DNA from: CAVUAA01 sp963739345
Lineage (GTDB): Bacteria > Chlamydiota > Chlamydiia > Chlamydiales > JAFEGQ01
Assembly (NCBI GenBank): GCA_963739345.1
Contig: CAVUAA010000001.1
Coordinates: 1,116,001-1,180,000 of the forward strand
DNA length: 64,000 nt
Direction: 5' to 3'
A model generated the notes under the pieces. The model did no database searches. It was not told the origin of the DNA and saw only the letters and a program-made list of their open reading frames with translations. This document shows, piece by piece, positions 1 to 8,923 of the stretch; within the stretch, counting starts at the first letter, position 1; each line of letters starts with the position of its first letter. The translations under genes and the position numbers were made by a program.

Positions 1-115
1 ATCATTTCTCTTTATATTTTCGAACACCATAGAGAAAACGATAGCACATTTAGATCTTGCAAGGAAGGGCAGATTGGCTTACAGTCCCCAAAAAAGCCCT
101 TACAAGGAGTTCGTC

Positions 116-742
116 ATGCTAGAGACAATGGATGATTACAAGGTCACACTTCCTGATCTGCCGTACGACTATAGTGCCTTAGAGCCAGTGATTTCGGGTG
201 AAATCATGGAGCTTCACCATGGCAAACACCACGCCGGCTATGTGGCCAACTTCAACAAGTTGTCTGAGCAGGCGGGCGAGGCGTGGCAAAAAGGCGACCT
301 TAAGACCGCCCTCGCCCTCCAATCAGGGCTCAACTTCAACGGCGGCGGCCACCTTAATCACACGATTTTTTGGGAAAATCTCGCCCCTCCAAGTGCCGGC
401 GGCGGACAGCCTCCCACCGGTCCCCTCCTCGACAAAATCAATAGCCAGTGGGGCTCGGTTGATAACTTCATTAAAGAATTCAATGCCAAGACCGGCCCCA
501 TTCAGGGCTCAGGGTGGGGATGGCTCAGCTACGCCAAGAAAATTGACCGCCTTGTGATCATGACCTGTGCCAATCAGGACCCACTGACTAACAAGGGGTT
601 AGAGCCTCTTCTAGGGATTGACGTGTGGGAGCACGCCTACTACCTGCAGTACAAGAACGCCCGGCCCAAGTACTTAGAGGCCATTTGGGGCGTCGTCAAC
701 TGGGCCAATGTGGCAGAGCGGTACGCTAACGCCAAAAGTTAA
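116..742 (+). CDS. sodM: Superoxide dismutase, Mn/Fe family (probably Mn)
   Basis: Converts superoxide to hydrogen peroxide and oxygen in the cytoplasm. The 208-aa protein has the metal-ligand blocks of the family: MELHHGKHH near residue 31, GGGHLNHTIFW near 76, and DVWEHAYYLQYKN near 170. Gly in the GGGH block and Gln in CANQDPL are the pattern I associate with the manganese type. The start is set at ATG 116 because AAGGAG lies about 7 nt upstream. An in-frame TTG at 74 would add 14 residues but lacks such a site. The next gene, accD, has its own promoter. The order sodM-accD-dut-ptsN-ptsN is the one I recall from Chlamydia. Confidence 0.95.
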   Translation: MLETMDDYKVTLPDLPYDYSALEPVISGEIMELHHGKHHAGYVANFNKLSEQAGEAWQKGDLKTALALQSGLNFNGGGHLNHTIFWENLAPPSAGGGQPPTGPLLDKINSQWGSVDNFIKEFNAKTGPIQGSGWGWLSYAKKIDRLVIMTCANQDPLTNKGLEPLLGIDVWEHAYYLQYKNARPKYLEAIWGVVNWANVAERYANAKS

Positions 743-753
743 TTTTAGTTTGC

Positions 754-782
754 TTGCGCAGAAGGGTCCCCTTCACTATAAT
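754..782 (+). promoter_or_regulatory. Sigma-70-type promoter upstream of accD
   Basis: A perfect TATAAT lies at 777-782 with TTGCGC at 754-759, 17 nt apart. Transcription would begin near 789, leaving about 22 nt of leader that contains the GAAGGAG ribosome site (796-802) before ATG 811. The -35 box is weak (3 of 6), so the call rests mainly on the -10 and the spacing. Confidence 0.55.
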
Positions 783-810
783 TGGGCCTACAATTGAAGG
801 AGCATTTGGA

Positions 811-1764
811 ATGGGACTCTTTTCGCGCAGCAAGCAGAAGATTAAAGTGCAGTCGACCCGCAAGGATAGCTATAGCGGTTGGCTGCAGTGCACCGACTGT
901 AAGGAAATGATCCACGCCAAGGAGCTGGAGAAAAATCTCTTTTGCTGTCCTAAGTGCAATTATCACTACCGGATGACCGCGCCCGCGCGGATCACCAATC
1001 TGGTCGATACCAACACCTTCAAAGAGTTGTTTGGTGAAGTTCAGCCAACCGACGCCCTCAACTTTGTCGACACCGAGCCCTACAAGCAAAGACTCCGTGC
1101 CGCCAAGAAGAAATCGGGCATGAGCGAAGCTGTGGTGGTCGGAACCGCTGAAGTGGAAGGGACTGCCATCTGCCTTGGCGTCCTCGACTTCCGCTTCATG
1201 GGTGGGTCGATGGGATCAGTTGTGGGCGAGCGTCTCACCCGCATCATTGAGCACGCGCTTGATCACAAGATGCCCCTCATCATTGTATCCGCTTCTGGTG
1301 GTGCCCGTATGCAAGAGTCCGTTCTCTCCCTTATGCAGATGGCCAAAACCTCCGCAGCGCTAGGCTGCCTGCGCGAAGCAGGCGTCCCCTACATCTCTAT
1401 CCTCACCAACCCCACCTCTGGGGGCGTCACCGCCTCCTTTGCAGCGCTTGGCGACGTGATCATTGCTGAGCCCAAAGCACTCATCTGCTTCGCCGGCCCC
1501 CGCGTCATCGAGCAAACGATCAACCAAAAGCTCCCTGAAGGAGCGCAAAAATCAGAATTTCTCCTTAAACATGGCATGATCGATTGCATTGTTAACCGGC
1601 ATGAATTAAGACAGAAACTCGGATTGCTAATCGGCTACCTGAGTGGCAATGAGCGACAGTCGTTGAAAGAGGAGGCGCAACAACTGGCCACCAACCTTTC
1701 CGACTCGCTCAACCAGCTAATGACAGTAGCCAAAGAACGAAAGAGAACGCGTGCCAAAAGTTGA
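811..1764 (+). CDS. accD: Acetyl-CoA carboxylase carboxyltransferase subunit beta
   Basis: Beta subunit of the carboxyltransferase that makes malonyl-CoA for fatty acid synthesis, normally working with AccA. The 317-aa protein starts with the AccD zinc ribbon (CTDC near residue 27, CCPKC near 46). The crotonase-like carboxyltransferase fold follows, with MGGSMGSVVGERLTR, SASGGARMQE and the glycine-rich NPTSGGVTASFA. ATG 811 is chosen because GAAGGAG sits 8 nt upstream; the longer in-frame TTG at 754 would fall inside the promoter. The 3' end overlaps dut by 14 bp, so the two are likely co-transcribed and translationally coupled. Confidence 0.95.
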   Translation: MGLFSRSKQKIKVQSTRKDSYSGWLQCTDCKEMIHAKELEKNLFCCPKCNYHYRMTAPARITNLVDTNTFKELFGEVQPTDALNFVDTEPYKQRLRAAKKKSGMSEAVVVGTAEVEGTAICLGVLDFRFMGGSMGSVVGERLTRIIEHALDHKMPLIIVSASGGARMQESVLSLMQMAKTSAALGCLREAGVPYISILTNPTSGGVTASFAALGDVIIAEPKALICFAGPRVIEQTINQKLPEGAQKSEFLLKHGMIDCIVNRHELRQKLGLLIGYLSGNERQSLKEEAQQLATNLSDSLNQLMTVAKERKRTRAKS

Positions 1765-2197
1765 AATTCCTACTCTAGCTTCAAACGAAGCCGCCCTCCC
1801 CACTTACACCACATCCGGTGCTGCCGGCGCCGACATCAGAGCTCACTTGAGTGAACCGCACACTCTCCAACCCGGCGAGCGGACCATCGTTCCAACTGGC
1901 CTCAAGCTTGCCATTCCTGAAGGGTATGAAATTCAGCTCCGTCCCCGCAGCGGCCTTGCCGCCAAACATGGGATCAGCCTCGTCAACACCCCCGGCACCA
2001 TCGACTCCGACTACAGAGGCGAGGTAGGTGTCATCCTCATCAATCACGGCACAGAACCATTTACCGTCGAACCCGGAATGCGCATTGCGCAGATGGTGCT
2101 CGCCCCCGTCGTGCAGGCTCAGTTCGTTATCCATGAAGATCTAGTTGGCTCCACTACCCGGGGGAGCGGCGGATTTGGTAGCACGGGGACCGCATGA
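1751..2197 (+). CDS. dut: Deoxyuridine 5'-triphosphate nucleotidohydrolase
   Basis: Hydrolyses dUTP to dUMP and pyrophosphate, keeping uracil out of DNA and supplying dUMP for dTMP synthesis. The 148-aa trimeric-type dUTPase shows the usual motifs in order: SGAAGADIRA near residue 22, PRSGLAAKHGI near 64, TIDSDYRGEVGV near 82 and the C-terminal arm RGSGGFGSTG. It starts at GTG 1751 inside the end of accD and ends with an ATGA overlap into the next gene. Length is typical for the family. Confidence 0.95.
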   Translation: MPKVEIPTLASNEAALPTYTTSGAAGADIRAHLSEPHTLQPGERTIVPTGLKLAIPEGYEIQLRPRSGLAAKHGISLVNTPGTIDSDYRGEVGVILINHGTEPFTVEPGMRIAQMVLAPVVQAQFVIHEDLVGSTTRGSGGFGSTGTA

Positions 2198-2646
2198 CAC
2201 AGATCGCGAAGTACTTTAGTAAAAAGGCGGTCGTCTTTCTCGACACCACCAGCCGGGATGAAGCGCTAAGCCAGCTCATCGACGCCCTTGACAATGCTAA
2301 AAAACTTAAAAGTAAGCAGGCCTTCCATGAGGCCATCTTAGCCCGTGAAGCGCTCGTCTCCACCGGCATCGGCATGGGCGTCGCCATCCCCCACTCCAAG
2401 CTCCCCGATTACACCGACTTTTTCATCGCCATCGGCATCCAAAAAGATGAAGGGATCGATTGGGACGCCCTCGACGGCCAGCCCGTCCGGATCATCTTCA
2501 TGATTGGGGGCCCAGAGAACAAGCAGAGCGAATACCTCGGCATCCTCTCCCGCCTCACCACAGCCATCAAAAACAACGAGCGGCGAAAGCACGTTCTGCA
2601 GGCCGAAGACACCAAACAACTCCTCGCTGTACTAAAGGATCTCTAA
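2194..2646 (+). CDS. ptsN: PTS EIIA-Ntr-like protein 1
   Basis: A 150-aa fructose/mannitol-type EIIA domain. The phosphorylatable histidine sits in GIGMGVAIPHSK near residue 70. In other bacteria such proteins take phosphate from NPr and regulate rather than transport. No PTS permease or EI/HPr gene is visible here, so a regulatory role is inferred. It overlaps dut by 4 bp and is followed 1 nt later by a second EIIA gene. Chlamydia keeps the same pair, CT291/CT290 as I remember. Confidence 0.88.
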   Translation: MTQIAKYFSKKAVVFLDTTSRDEALSQLIDALDNAKKLKSKQAFHEAILAREALVSTGIGMGVAIPHSKLPDYTDFFIAIGIQKDEGIDWDALDGQPVRIIFMIGGPENKQSEYLGILSRLTTAIKNNERRKHVLQAEDTKQLLAVLKDL

Positions 2647-2647
2647 G

Positions 2648-3313
2648 ATGGATCTCAAAATTGACGACGTCGCCCACCTTCTCAACGTTACCCCTCAGCG
2701 CATTGAAGAGTGGATCACTACTGGCAACATCCCCTCCTACAAGCTAGACAACGAACCCCGCTTTTCCCGCCAGGAGATCGAAGCGTGGATGCTCGAGCAA
2801 GACCATCTCTCCTCCGACCATCACGTCAAGCCCACCGGCCTCCACAAGTTTAGCCTTTTCCGCGCCCTCCACAAAGGCAATCTCTACGCCGACATTCCTG
2901 GCACCACTCCCCAAGAACTGATCACTGGCACCACCGAGCAGATGGCAAAGAAATACGAACTCGACAGCGCCGTCCTCTCCACCCTTCTCATGGACCGGGA
3001 GCGTCAGATGAGCACAGCACTTGGCTCTGGCATCGCCGTCCCCCACACCCGCGACTTCCTCCTCCCCACTCACTTTGACGTCGTCACCATCGTCTTCCCT
3101 CAGGAGCCCATCCCCTACGACGCCCTAGATGGCGCCCCCGTCCACACCCTCTTCTTTCTCTTTGCTTGCGAAGACGCCCGCCACCTCGACCTTCTCGCCA
3201 AGATTGCCCACTTCAGCAACGACGAGCAGAACATCCGCCTCCTTCAGCGCCGCCCCGACCGCCAGACCCTCCTCTCCCACATCAAAGCGTGGGAAGCTGG
3301 CCTCGCCCACTAA
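2648..3313 (+). CDS. PTS EIIA-Ntr-like protein 2 with N-terminal helix-turn-helix
   Basis: A 221-aa two-domain protein. Residues 1-55 look like a MerR/excisionase-type DNA-binding domain (LKIDDVAHLLNVTPQRIEEWI, then RFSRQEIEAWM). Residues 75-220 form a type-2 EIIA domain with the active histidine in GSGIAVPHTRD. The fusion suggests phosphorylation-responsive DNA binding, which is inference. It is the last gene of the sodM-side cluster and converges on clpC, with about 39 bp between stop codons. Confidence 0.85.
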   Translation: MDLKIDDVAHLLNVTPQRIEEWITTGNIPSYKLDNEPRFSRQEIEAWMLEQDHLSSDHHVKPTGLHKFSLFRALHKGNLYADIPGTTPQELITGTTEQMAKKYELDSAVLSTLLMDRERQMSTALGSGIAVPHTRDFLLPTHFDVVTIVFPQEPIPYDALDGAPVHTLFFLFACEDARHLDLLAKIAHFSNDEQNIRLLQRRPDRQTLLSHIKAWEAGLAH

Positions 3314-3352
3314 CTCCCATCTACCTGACCGACTTTTGGCCGATAATAGCGG

Positions 3353-5842
3353 TTAGCTAGCGGTTTTGAGAGTTTCGCCTTTGGCCTCTTTGATGACCAC
3401 TTTGTCACCATCGGCGGTGAGGCTGCAGGTGTAGCCTTCGCCGGGATGGCGGAGGAGCTGTTCGGCGAGGGGATCCTCGATGAACTCCTCAATGGCACGA
3501 CGGAGGGGGCGGGCGCCCATCTCCGGCTCGTAGCTATGCTTGACGAGGAGCTCCTTGGCCGAGTCGTCGAGGGTGAAGTGGATGTCGCGCGCAGCGAGTC
3601 TATCTTGCACCTTGGCCACCTCGAGCTCGACTATCTGAGCGAGGGAATCATGTCCAAGCGCTCGGAAGACAACAGTGCCGTCGAGACGGTTGAGCATTTC
3701 CGGCTTAAAATGCTTCTTCATCTCGTCCTGCACCTTGTCTCTCATCGTGTTGTAGTCGGTGGCAATCTTCTCCCTCGCACCAAAACCCACCTCAGTGCTC
3801 TTGCGGATGAGGTTGGCGCCAAGGTTAGAGGTCATGATGACAATGGCGTGACGGAAGTCCACCTTACGGCCGAAGGAGTCGGTTAAACGTCCCTCTTCGA
3901 GGATTTGTAAGAGAATGTCGACGACGTCAGGGTGCGCCTTTTCAATCTCGTCAAAGAGAACGACGCTGTAGGGGCGCTGCCGCACCTGCTCGGTAAGCTG
4001 CCCACCCTCTTCATGTCCGACGTAGCCCGGAGGCGAACCAGTCATCCGGCTCACCGCAAACTTCTCCATGTACTCCGACATATCCACCTGGATGAGCGCA
4101 TCCTCTTGACCAAACATGTGCTTGGCGAGAAGCCTGGCAAGAAGAGTTTTTCCCACACCCGTAGGCCCCAAAAATAGGAACGAACCAGTGGGCCGGTTGG
4201 GATCCTTGATGCCGGTGCGCGCACGACGGATCGCGCGGCAAACCATGTCAACAGCGTCGTTCTGACCAATGATGTTATCGCGCAGAGTCTCTTCCATCTT
4301 GAGCAGCTTGGCCGAATCTTCCTCGGTAAGACTGCTGACGGGAATGTGAGTCTGACGTGCCACCACATCGGCAATGTCATCTTCGTCAACAATCGCCCGG
4401 TGCTCTTCCTTGCTATGCTCCCACTCTGCCTGACGCTTCTGGAAATCTTCGCGCAGAGTCTTCTCATTGTCCCGGAGACGTGCCGCCTTCTCATACTCCT
4501 GAGTGGCGATCGCCTCTTCCTTCGCACGCCGCGTCTCTTCAATCTCAGTTTCTAGCTTCCCAAGGTCTGCCGGCTGCGCCATCGTCGCGATACGGGTCTT
4601 CGCCCCCGCCTCGTCGATCAGATCGATCGCCTTATCTGGAAGGAAACGACCCTGAATATAGCGATCGGAAAGGAATGCAGCCGCCTCGAGAGCGGGCACC
4701 GTGAACTCACACTTGTGGTGCTCCTCATACTTTGGCTTCAGACCGGCGAGAATCTCAATCGTCTCCTGCACACTTGGCGGCGCCACTTGCACTCGCTGAA
4801 AACGGCGCTCAAGGGCTGCATCTTTCTCAATGTGCTTTCGGTATTCGTCGAGAGTAGTCGCCCCTATGCACTGCAGCTCGCCCCGCGAGAGAGCAGGCTT
4901 CAAAATATTGGAAGCATCAATCGCCCCCTCCGCCGCACCCGCACCCACAATTGTGTGGAGCTCGTCGATGAAAAGAAGAACGTTGCCCGCCTTCAAAATC
5001 TCATCCATCACAGCCTTGATCCGCTCTTCGAACTGACCCCGGTATTTCGTTCCTGCGATCATCAAAGCGAGGTCGAGCATGATGAGCTTCTTCTTGCGCA
5101 GGTTATCAGGCACGTCACCGGCCACAATCGCTTGCGCCAGCCCCTCAACGATTGCCGTCTTTCCCACTCCCGCCTCACCGACCAGCACTGGGTTGTTCTT
5201 CCGACGACGACAGAGAATCTGAATGCATCTTTCGACCTCATCCGCACGCCCAACTACCGGGTCCATCTTCCCCTGTCGGCACGCCTCAGTCAGATCATAC
5301 CCATATGCCTTAAGAGCGGGCGTCTTCTCAGCTCCCGGAGGGGCCGCACGCTCCCCCTTCTGCTGCTGCCCACCACCTGCACCAATTGGAGGCAAATGCA
5401 AGTTGAACGTCTCGAGCTCTTTAAGCACCTCCTTGCGCACCTCTTTGAGGTTCACATTGAGATTCTCAAGCACCTGCGCCGCCACACCGTCAGTTTGGCG
5501 CAACAAGCCCAATAGAAGATGTTCAGTGCCAACGTAGTTGTGGCTTAAATTGGCCGCCTCTTCATTGGCAAACTCAAACACCTTCTTCACGCGGCCCGTC
5601 AGCGCCGGATCGCCATAAACTTGAATTTCTGGCCCAAATCCAACCAGCTTCTCCACCTCAGCGCGCACTGTTTCAAAATCAAGATTGAGATTTCTGAGCA
5701 CATTGACCGCCACTCCCTGCCCGAGCTTCAGAAGCCCCAACAAGACATGTTCCGTCCCTAAGTAGTTGTGGTTCATCCGCTGCGCCTCTTTCTTGGCCAG
5801 CTTGATTACCTGTTTTGCTCGATTCGTGAACTTGTCAAACAT
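3353..5842 (-). CDS. clpC: ATP-dependent Clp protease ATP-binding subunit ClpC
   Basis: HSP100 unfoldase that feeds substrates to ClpP. The 829-aa chain has two Clp-N repeats (residues 1-145), AAA domain 1 with Walker A GEAGVGKTAI and Walker B LLFIDELHT, a UVR motif in the middle region (KEEAIATQEYEKAARLRD), and AAA domain 2 with GPTGVGKTLLA and VVLFDEIEKAHPD. The length matches full ClpC. A GAGGGAG-type ribosome site precedes the ATG. It is divergent from lplA. Confidence 0.97.
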   Translation of the reverse strand: MFDKFTNRAKQVIKLAKKEAQRMNHNYLGTEHVLLGLLKLGQGVAVNVLRNLNLDFETVRAEVEKLVGFGPEIQVYGDPALTGRVKKVFEFANEEAANLSHNYVGTEHLLLGLLRQTDGVAAQVLENLNVNLKEVRKEVLKELETFNLHLPPIGAGGGQQQKGERAAPPGAEKTPALKAYGYDLTEACRQGKMDPVVGRADEVERCIQILCRRRKNNPVLVGEAGVGKTAIVEGLAQAIVAGDVPDNLRKKKLIMLDLALMIAGTKYRGQFEERIKAVMDEILKAGNVLLFIDELHTIVGAGAAEGAIDASNILKPALSRGELQCIGATTLDEYRKHIEKDAALERRFQRVQVAPPSVQETIEILAGLKPKYEEHHKCEFTVPALEAAAFLSDRYIQGRFLPDKAIDLIDEAGAKTRIATMAQPADLGKLETEIEETRRAKEEAIATQEYEKAARLRDNEKTLREDFQKRQAEWEHSKEEHRAIVDEDDIADVVARQTHIPVSSLTEEDSAKLLKMEETLRDNIIGQNDAVDMVCRAIRRARTGIKDPNRPTGSFLFLGPTGVGKTLLARLLAKHMFGQEDALIQVDMSEYMEKFAVSRMTGSPPGYVGHEEGGQLTEQVRQRPYSVVLFDEIEKAHPDVVDILLQILEEGRLTDSFGRKVDFRHAIVIMTSNLGANLIRKSTEVGFGAREKIATDYNTMRDKVQDEMKKHFKPEMLNRLDGTVVFRALGHDSLAQIVELEVAKVQDRLAARDIHFTLDDSAKELLVKHSYEPEMGARPLRRAIEEFIEDPLAEQLLRHPGEGYTCSLTADGDKVVIKEAKGETLKTAS

Positions 5843-5884
5843 GTGCTATTTCTCCCTCACTCCGCAGACTAGGTGCGGCTCCGT

Positions 5885-5913
5885 TTTATTGCAATCCTGA
5901 GATGTGATATAGT
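5885..5913 (+). promoter_or_regulatory. Promoter abutting lplA (possible leaderless start)
   Basis: TATAGT at 5908-5913 lies 8 nt before the lplA ATG (5922), with a weak TTTATT 17 nt upstream. No Shine-Dalgarno sequence is visible. Normal spacing from the -10 would put the transcript start at or next to the ATG. Confidence 0.4.
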
Positions 5914-5921
5914 ACCTCACC

Positions 5922-6602
5922 ATGAAATGGCAAGTACTTGATACAGGACGAGCTACGGCTCAGGCGAACATGGAGATCGACCAGCAACTGCTGGCCGACC
6001 TAGAGGGTCAACCCATCCTCCATTTCTACGATTGGGAGGGGGATGCGGCCACCTACGGCTACTTCATCAAGCCCCAAGACTTCCTCAATCTAGAAGAAGC
6101 GAAACGACTTGGCCTCTCCCTCGCCCGCAGGCCAACCGGAGGCGGCATCGTCTTCCACACCTGGGACCTCGCCTTCTCCATCCTCATTCCAGCAACTCAC
6201 CCAGCCTTCTCCCTCAACACCTTAGATCGCTACAAGTGGATCAATGAGCGGGTCGTTGAAGCACTCAAACCCTACCTCACCGGCACCGTAGAACTGCTCC
6301 CTCAAGACCCCACCCCTCAAGGGCATTTCTGCATGGCCAAGCCAACGATATACGATATCATGGTGGATGGGCGGAAGCTGGGCGGCGCTGCGCAGCGGAA
6401 AACCCGCCGAGGATTCCTCCACCAGGGGACCATCGCCCTCACTCCCCCCTCCATCCCCTACCTCAAGTCCATCCTCCTTCCAGACACCGGCGTCCTCGAA
6501 GCGATGCAGGCCACCACCTTCACCCTCTTCCCCGACACCCCTCTGGAGAAGGGCCGAATTGACGTGCGCCATTCCCTTTTAAACACCTTTTCTCTATCCT
6601 AA
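5922..6602 (+). CDS. lplA: Lipoate-protein ligase A family protein
   Basis: Attaches lipoate to carrier domains such as GcsH or 2-oxoacid dehydrogenase E2. The 226-aa protein covers the catalytic domain only, with RRPTGGGIVFH near residue 66 and the catalytic lysine region GRKLGGAAQRKTRRGFLHQGT near 150. It has no obvious accessory C-terminal domain, so it may need a partner or be a transferase. The downstream gcsH carries the lipoyl lysine, and the lplA-to-gcsH neighbourhood is kept in Chlamydia. Its N-terminal half also resembles lipoyl/octanoyl transferases of the LipM type. Confidence 0.85.
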   Translation: MKWQVLDTGRATAQANMEIDQQLLADLEGQPILHFYDWEGDAATYGYFIKPQDFLNLEEAKRLGLSLARRPTGGGIVFHTWDLAFSILIPATHPAFSLNTLDRYKWINERVVEALKPYLTGTVELLPQDPTPQGHFCMAKPTIYDIMVDGRKLGGAAQRKTRRGFLHQGTIALTPPSIPYLKSILLPDTGVLEAMQATTFTLFPDTPLEKGRIDVRHSLLNTFSLS

Positions 6603-6607
6603 CCGTC

Positions 6608-8809
6608 ATGTTGACATTCATTCGCAAATACCAACGTCTCTTTTTCATCGTGGTCACCGTCCTGATCACCATCTCCTTCGCCGTCTCCCCAGCGATCGGC
6701 GGCTTCTCCGGCCCCTCCCGCACCGACAGCGAGGCATTCGTCGCCGTCAACGGGAAGAGCATCCCCCACTCGGAACTTGCGCAGATGCGCTTTTTCCTCT
6801 CCACCGATGCGACCGACAAACTGATGTTCGGCGGCAGCGCCGGCCCCAACTTCCTCAACGACGGCCTCATCCGGCGCGACATTCTCCAGACAGGCCTTGG
6901 CCAAGTGCTTGTCGACGAATACATCGACCTTATTCAGTCCGACCTCCGCCAACGGCACGAGCGGGAGCGCCGCTTCACCGGCTACCAGCACCCCCACGCA
7001 CCGTTTTTAAGCGCTGAGAACGTCTGGGGCTACTTCTCCCCTGCCGTCAAAGAGGGGCTCGACACCCTCCGTGACATCTCTGATCCCCTCTCCGCCGACG
7101 CCTTTGCCGCTAGAACTAGCCTCTACCTCGCTGAGCAAAACTTCCCCCAGCAGGCGCTAAAAGAAGTGCTCCGCTACCAGGAGAAGCAGTACGACTGGGT
7201 GCAGCCTGATACTCTTCTTGAGCGGCGCGACCTCGCCCTCTTTGGCCACCGCACCTTAGAAGATTGGTTTGGCCCCAGCTTCCTCACACTTGTCTCCGAG
7301 TTCGTCATCAACGCCAGCCTCATCGCCGAAGAGCAAGGGTACAAAGTATCCAAAGCAGAGGCGTGGGCCGACCTGCAACACAACGCCGAAATCAGCTTCC
7401 AGCAGGCCCATCTCAGCCCCCTCGTCACTGCCAGCAACGGCGGTGAGTATCTTGAAGAGCATCTCCGCAACACTGGGATGGACCGGGCCACCGCCACCAA
7501 AGTTTGGCAGCGCGTTCTCCTCTTCCGCCGCTACTTCGACGACGTCGGCAACTCCGCCCTCCTCGACAAGCTCGCCTTTGAAAAGTTCCAAGGGTATGCC
7601 AACGAAACCGTCGTCGCCGACCAATACACACTCCCCATCCACCTCGACACCTACCGCGACCTCCAAGCGTTTGAGGCCTACCTCACCGCCATCGGCGATC
7701 CCGAAATGGTGGGCCGGAGCCACTCTCTTGAGACCCTCCTCGACAACAATCCTGAGCTTGTCCAGAAGCCCTACCTCCTTGAAGTGACCACCGCCGAAAA
7801 GACCATTGCCCGCCAGCAGATCCCCTTGAGAGAGGTGTGGAACTGGCAGCTCGACGCCCAAAACTGGCCAGCTCTCGTCACCACTGTTCCTACTCTCGCT
7901 GCCGCCGCCCCTGCCAGCCGTGACGACCGTTTCGAGGCGCTACAATCCCTCAGCAAAGCCGACCGGCTCAAGCTTGACCGGCTCGCCCAAGATGGCCTCC
8001 TCAGCTTCTACAACAGCTGGATCCCCGAAGCACTCAACGACGCCCATCCTACTGAGCAGCTCGTCCGCCTCACCTTTGATCCCGAAGGAGAGCCCCTTCC
8101 CGGCGTCACCGACCCCCTCCGTCTCATGTCCCTCCTCGACAAAGAGGATCACATCGACCAATACAGCGACGACGGCGAACACTTTTACCGGTTTGCTGTC
8201 CTCGAACGCCCCACCCGCCCCATCCCAATGACCTACCATGAGGCACTCGACACCGGCACCCTAGCCAAGACCACCCGCAACCTCTACAGCGCCCACTACC
8301 GCACAGTGCGCACCGCCGACCCCGACAAATACCAATACGACGACCACTCATGGAAGCGACTCTCCGAAGTGCGTGACCAGCTCGCCAACACCCTCCTCAA
8401 CACCACCGACGGTGAAAAAGCGGCCCGCACCCGTTTCCACGACCACTGCGCCCGCGCCCTCACCGCCATCCAAGCTGGCGACACCTCCCCTATTCGCACC
8501 ACCGACGCGAATATCGCTAACCAGTGGAAGCTCACAAAGGCTGCCAAAACCTTCACCCGCGATGTCGACACCGATGCTTACACCCTCGCCATCAACGAGT
8601 GGTCTCCCCTCCGCCAAATCCCTGGCCAAGACCCCTACTTCTATCAAGTCACCGGCCGCGAGCCCGGCTCCCTCACTCATGAGCGCCGCGTTGACTTTGC
8701 CCGCGACGCCCTCTCTGCCGAAGCGCAGCGCGCCCTCATGCACACCGTCGTCACCCGCCTCTCCGCCGACGAAGCCATCTCCCTCACCTTCCTTAATCCC
8801 GACGCCTAA
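6608..8809 (+). CDS. PpiD/SurA-N-like inner-membrane protein
   Basis: A 733-aa protein beginning 5 nt after lplA. Residues 10-30 form one membrane segment (FFIVVTVLITISFAV) with Lys/Arg before it, so most of the chain is probably periplasmic. The block AFVAVNGKSIPHSELAQMR after the membrane anchor resembles the N-terminal part of PpiD/SurA chaperones. I do not see a clear parvulin domain, so isomerase activity is doubtful. The likely role is a membrane-anchored folding factor for secreted proteins. Between lplA and gcsH, Chlamydia has unrelated or poorly conserved genes as I recall. Confidence 0.6.
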   Translation: MLTFIRKYQRLFFIVVTVLITISFAVSPAIGGFSGPSRTDSEAFVAVNGKSIPHSELAQMRFFLSTDATDKLMFGGSAGPNFLNDGLIRRDILQTGLGQVLVDEYIDLIQSDLRQRHERERRFTGYQHPHAPFLSAENVWGYFSPAVKEGLDTLRDISDPLSADAFAARTSLYLAEQNFPQQALKEVLRYQEKQYDWVQPDTLLERRDLALFGHRTLEDWFGPSFLTLVSEFVINASLIAEEQGYKVSKAEAWADLQHNAEISFQQAHLSPLVTASNGGEYLEEHLRNTGMDRATATKVWQRVLLFRRYFDDVGNSALLDKLAFEKFQGYANETVVADQYTLPIHLDTYRDLQAFEAYLTAIGDPEMVGRSHSLETLLDNNPELVQKPYLLEVTTAEKTIARQQIPLREVWNWQLDAQNWPALVTTVPTLAAAAPASRDDRFEALQSLSKADRLKLDRLAQDGLLSFYNSWIPEALNDAHPTEQLVRLTFDPEGEPLPGVTDPLRLMSLLDKEDHIDQYSDDGEHFYRFAVLERPTRPIPMTYHEALDTGTLAKTTRNLYSAHYRTVRTADPDKYQYDDHSWKRLSEVRDQLANTLLNTTDGEKAARTRFHDHCARALTAIQAGDTSPIRTTDANIANQWKLTKAAKTFTRDVDTDAYTLAINEWSPLRQIPGQDPYFYQVTGREPGSLTHERRVDFARDALSAEAQRALMHTVVTRLSADEAISLTFLNPDA

Positions 8810-8839
8810 AACTCCCCAACCAGCTTCACCTGATCAACA

Positions 8840-8880
8840 AAATTGTCACAATCGGTGCCAGGCACCAATTGTGACAATTT
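8840..8880. repeat. Nested palindrome P1 (shares arms with 55129-55171)
   Basis: Outer arms AAATTGTCACAAT (8840-8852) and their exact complement (8868-8880) enclose a second palindrome, GGTGCC-A-GGCACC (8854-8866). It sits after the stop of the PpiD-like gene and just upstream of the gcsH promoter, so it could act as a terminator or operator. A copy with the same outer arms but a different core lies 46 kb away. Confidence 0.8.
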
Positions 8881-8886
8881 CGGTCG

Positions 8887-8916
8887 TTGCGGAATTTTGC
8901 ACCAACGCTGTACGAT
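8887..8916 (+). promoter_or_regulatory. Promoter abutting gcsH (possible leaderless start)
   Basis: TTGCGG (8887-8892), 18-nt spacer, TACGAT (8911-8916), then 7 nt to the ATG at 8924. No ribosome-binding site is visible. Box quality is modest, but the geometry repeats in front of several genes in this window. Confidence 0.4.
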
Positions 8917-8923
8917 CTTGACC

